Shown here: piece after piece, positions 61,372 to 64,000 of the stretch
Position numbering within the stretch: position 1 is the stretch's first letter
Layout of the letters: each line of letters opens with the position of its first letter
From: Hyphomicrobium sp.
GTDB taxonomy: Bacteria > Pseudomonadota > Alphaproteobacteria > Rhizobiales > Hyphomicrobiaceae
DNA length: 64,000 nucleotides
Direction of reading: 5' to 3'
Assembly: GCA_022844105.1 (NCBI GenBank)
Contig: JALHMJ010000001.1
Location: 261,264 to 325,263 of the forward strand
Made by a program: the position numbers and the translations under genes
The notes under the pieces: model-generated
The model's input: the letters and a program-made list of their open reading frames with translations, nothing else
What the model was told of the DNA's origin: nothing
Database searches by the model: none

Positions 61372-62571
61372 ATGAACCTCGACAACTTGAAGACGACCGA
61401 CGGCATCGATGTGGCCGGCAAGCGCGTCCTGTATCGCGCCGACCTCAACGTTCCGGCCAAGGACGGCGTCATAACGGACGCAACGCGCCTGGAACGCGTC
61501 GCGCCGGGGCTTCAGGCTTTAGCTGCCCGTGGCGCCAAGGTGATCGTGATCTCGCATTTCGGGCGTCCGAAGTCGGGACCCGATAAAGAGAATTCTCTGG
61601 GCCTGGTGGCCGCGGCACTCGGCGGTCTCCTGCAGCGCCACGTTTCTCTCGCCGGTGACTGCATCGGCCTGCATGCCCACGCCATCGTCGATGCCCTGAA
61701 GCCTGGAGACGTCTGCGTTCTGGAGAACACGCGGTTTCACAAGGGCGAAGAAACGAACGATCCGGCCTTCGCCGAGGCGCTGGCTGAACTTGGCGATATT
61801 TTTGTCAATGACGCTTTCTCCGCCGCGCATCGGGCGCATGCCTCGACGGAGGGGCTGACACATCATCTGCCGTCCTATGCGGGACCGCTGATGATGGAGG
61901 AGATCAACGCGCTGAAGGCGGCGCTGGAAGTTCCCAAGCGTCCGACAGTCGCCGTCGTCGGCGGTGCCAAGGTCTCGACAAAGATTCCCATTCTGACCAA
62001 TCTCGTTGGCAAGGTCGACAAACTCATCATCGGCGGCGGGATGGCGAATACCTTCCTGCAAGCTCAAGGCATCGATGTCGGACGGTCGCTCGCCGAGCCC
62101 GAATTTCATGACATGGCGCGAGACATCATGACGATGGCCAAAGCGCACGGGTGTGACGTCATCTTGCCGTCGGACGCGGTGATTGCACGTGAGTTTAAGC
62201 CGGGTGCCGCGTGTGAGGTGGTGGGCGTTGAAAATGTGCCAACCGATGCGATGATCCTCGATATTGGACCGGCTTCGATCGCCAGCATGGGGGCTCATCT
62301 GCGCCAATGCCGGACGCTGCTGTGGAACGGGCCGATGGGTGCGTTCGAAATCAGTCCGTTCGGTGAGGGCACGTTCACGCTCGCCCGCGACGCGGCAAAT
62401 CAGACGCGCGAGGGAACGTTGCTGTCCATCGCCGGGGGTGGGGATACGGTTGCCGCGCTCAATGCGGCCGGTGTCGCTGGCGAATTCACTTATGTCTCGA
62501 CGGCGGGTGGCGCATTTCTTGAGTGGCTCGAAGGCAAAGACCTTCCAGGCATTTCGGCGCTGACGCGGTGA
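61372..62571 (+). CDS. pgk: phosphoglycerate kinase
   Basis: GKRVLYRADLNVPAKDGVITDATRLERVAPGLQAL...ENTRFHKGEETNDPAFAEALAELGDIFVNDAFSAAHRAHAST. Confidence 0.98.
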   Translation: MNLDNLKTTDGIDVAGKRVLYRADLNVPAKDGVITDATRLERVAPGLQALAARGAKVIVISHFGRPKSGPDKENSLGLVAAALGGLLQRHVSLAGDCIGLHAHAIVDALKPGDVCVLENTRFHKGEETNDPAFAEALAELGDIFVNDAFSAAHRAHASTEGLTHHLPSYAGPLMMEEINALKAALEVPKRPTVAVVGGAKVSTKIPILTNLVGKVDKLIIGGGMANTFLQAQGIDVGRSLAEPEFHDMARDIMTMAKAHGCDVILPSDAVIAREFKPGAACEVVGVENVPTDAMILDIGPASIASMGAHLRQCRTLLWNGPMGAFEISPFGEGTFTLARDAANQTREGTLLSIAGGGDTVAALNAAGVAGEFTYVSTAGGAFLEWLEGKDLPGISALTR

Positions 62572-63269
62572 GACCAATTCGCGCCGTCGTCTTCGATCTC
62601 GACGGGACGCTCATCGACAGCGTTCCCGACATTGCCGCCGCGCTTAACGACTGCCTGTTGGTTGAGGGTCTTTCACCTCTGACTGAGGTAGAAGTTACGG
62701 CGCTGGTCGGTGGAGGGGCGCGCGAACTCGTTGCGCGAGCGCTGGGCAACACATTTTCGGCGATCCACGTCGATCGCGTGTTTGGCGATTTCCTGGCGCG
62801 CTACGAAGCCGAGCCGGTGCGGCGAACGCGCCTTTATTCCGGCGCCCGAGAGCTACTTGATTATCTGAACTCCATTGGGCTGCCGCTTGCCATTTGCACC
62901 AACAAACCGATAGGCTTAACGCGGTGTATCCTGGATCGGCTCGATCTCTCCGCCACCTTTTGCGAGGTTTGGGCCGGCGAAGCGGGGCGACCCTTAAAAC
63001 CGGACCCGGCGTGCTTGCGTACATTATGTTTCGACCTCGGTACGACGCCCGCGGAAACGCTCATGGTGGGCGACAGTCACGTGGATGTCGATGCTGCTCG
63101 GGCTGCGGGCTGTCCGTCGATGGTCGTTGCGCATGGCTATGAACAGCGGCCACGCGACAGCCTGGGGGCCGACGTGGTGGTTGCAGGGCTGGCGGAGGCT
63201 GGCCGCGAAATCGCCTGCTGGCTGGGGCATGACCAGTTGTCTGCCGCACCGGCTCGCGCCCCGTCGTAG
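62568..63269 (+). CDS. gph: phosphoglycolate phosphatase-type HAD hydrolase
   Basis: VRPIRAVVFDLDGTLIDSVPDIAAALNDCL...MVGDSHVDVDAARAAGCPSMVVAHGY; GTG start overlaps pgk stop (GTGA). Confidence 0.9.
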   Translation: MRPIRAVVFDLDGTLIDSVPDIAAALNDCLLVEGLSPLTEVEVTALVGGGARELVARALGNTFSAIHVDRVFGDFLARYEAEPVRRTRLYSGARELLDYLNSIGLPLAICTNKPIGLTRCILDRLDLSATFCEVWAGEAGRPLKPDPACLRTLCFDLGTTPAETLMVGDSHVDVDAARAAGCPSMVVAHGYEQRPRDSLGADVVVAGLAEAGREIACWLGHDQLSAAPARAPS

Positions 63270-63304
63270 CTGACGGCCCACCCAACGGGAAAGTTGCTTA
63301 ATTC

Positions 63305-64000
63305 ATGTTCGCCGAAGCCCATCTCTATCCCGGTGTCGCGCTCGCGGGTCTTGTGAGCTTTCTGTCGCCTTGCGTCTTGCCGCTGGTGCCCCCTTATCTT
63401 GGCTACATCGGCGGCACGACCATCGACGGTTTGACGGCTGAGAAGGGCTTGGAAACGCGCGTCTGGCGACGTGTCGTCGTGGCTTCGGTGTTTTTCGTGC
63501 TGGGCTTTACAACGGTGTTCATCGCGCTGGGCGCGACGGCTTCGGTGCTCGGACAATTCGTGCAGGAATACCGGACACAGCTCGCTTCCCTCGCGGGTAT
63601 CGTCATCATTCTTTTCGGGCTGCACTTCCTTGGCGTTTTGCATGTTCCGCTGCTGCATTCGCACAAGCGGATTCATGCTGATGTCGACGGGGCCAGTTTC
63701 GCGGGCGCGTATGTCTTGGGGCTCGCCTTTGCCTTCGGCTGGACGCCTTGCATCGGCCCGATCCTGGCGACGGTCCTGGCGCTTGCCGCCAACGCCGATA
63801 GTCTGGGTGCCGGGGTGCGGTTGCTGGCCGTCTATTCGTTGGGCCTGGGCGTTCCGTTTGTTCTGGCAGCTGTTGCGATCCGTCCGTTTCTGTCTTTCAT
63901 GAACCGCTTCAAGCGCCACCTGGGCGTCATGGAAAAAATCATGGGGGCCTTGCTGGTGCTCACCGGGATCGCGTTCCTCAATGTCTTCGACTGGTTCTCG
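63305..64000 (+). CDS. CcdA family cytochrome c biogenesis protein (C-terminus cut by window edge)
   Basis: ALAGLVSFLSPCVLPLVPPYLGYIGG and AFGWTPCIGPILATVLALA. Confidence 0.93.
   Translation, partial: MFAEAHLYPGVALAGLVSFLSPCVLPLVPPYLGYIGGTTIDGLTAEKGLETRVWRRVVVASVFFVLGFTTVFIALGATASVLGQFVQEYRTQLASLAGIVIILFGLHFLGVLHVPLLHSHKRIHADVDGASFAGAYVLGLAFAFGWTPCIGPILATVLALAANADSLGAGVRLLAVYSLGLGVPFVLAAVAIRPFLSFMNRFKRHLGVMEKIMGALLVLTGIAFLNVFDWFS

Noticed and set aside
61519-62577. 352-aa minus-strand ORF inside pgk
   Set aside because: Antisense shadow of phosphoglycerate kinase.
63137-63919. 260-aa minus-strand ORF across gph and ccdA
   Set aside because: Antisense to two recognised genes; charged low-complexity translation.

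Overview
This 64 kb window is chromosomal DNA from a GC-rich alphaproteobacterium. Gene content (an Fae-family formaldehyde-activating enzyme homolog, conserved comEC/lexA/gltX/gltA synteny) fits a Hyphomicrobium-like methylotroph, but the taxon is an inference. It is densely coding and mostly housekeeping or core genes: cysE, gamma-carbonic anhydrase, hisI, yidD, an RND efflux pair, thrS, the preQ0/queuosine genes queF-queD-queE-yhhQ-queC, eno-ftsB, modABC with a ModE-type regulator, rfbA, tRNA-Val(CAC), tusA, an MMPL/RND exporter, gltA, gltX, comEC, lexA, kdsA, an ECF sigma/ChrR pair, a CPA2 antiporter, tkt-pgk-gph and a ccdA at the right edge. I saw no CRISPR array, prophage, IS element or rRNA. 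The strongest oddity is a collapsed pyruvate dehydrogenase locus at about 29.7-35.0 kb: eno-ftsB, then an intact but catalytically degenerate PdhA-like ORF without the ThDP motif, then small lipoproteins and membrane genes where pdhB/pdhC/lpd/lipA would be expected, then ratA. Other leads are an Fae paralog lacking the catalytic His, a PKHD-type hydroxylase divergent from a (Gly-Gly-Glu)n exported protein, a palindromic Mo-box-like site upstream of modA in a system whose ModE and ModC lack molybdate-binding domains, tandem PilZ domains next to a LapG-like protease, and inverted REP-like palindromes downstream of thrS. All calls are by eye from sequence; no database search was run.
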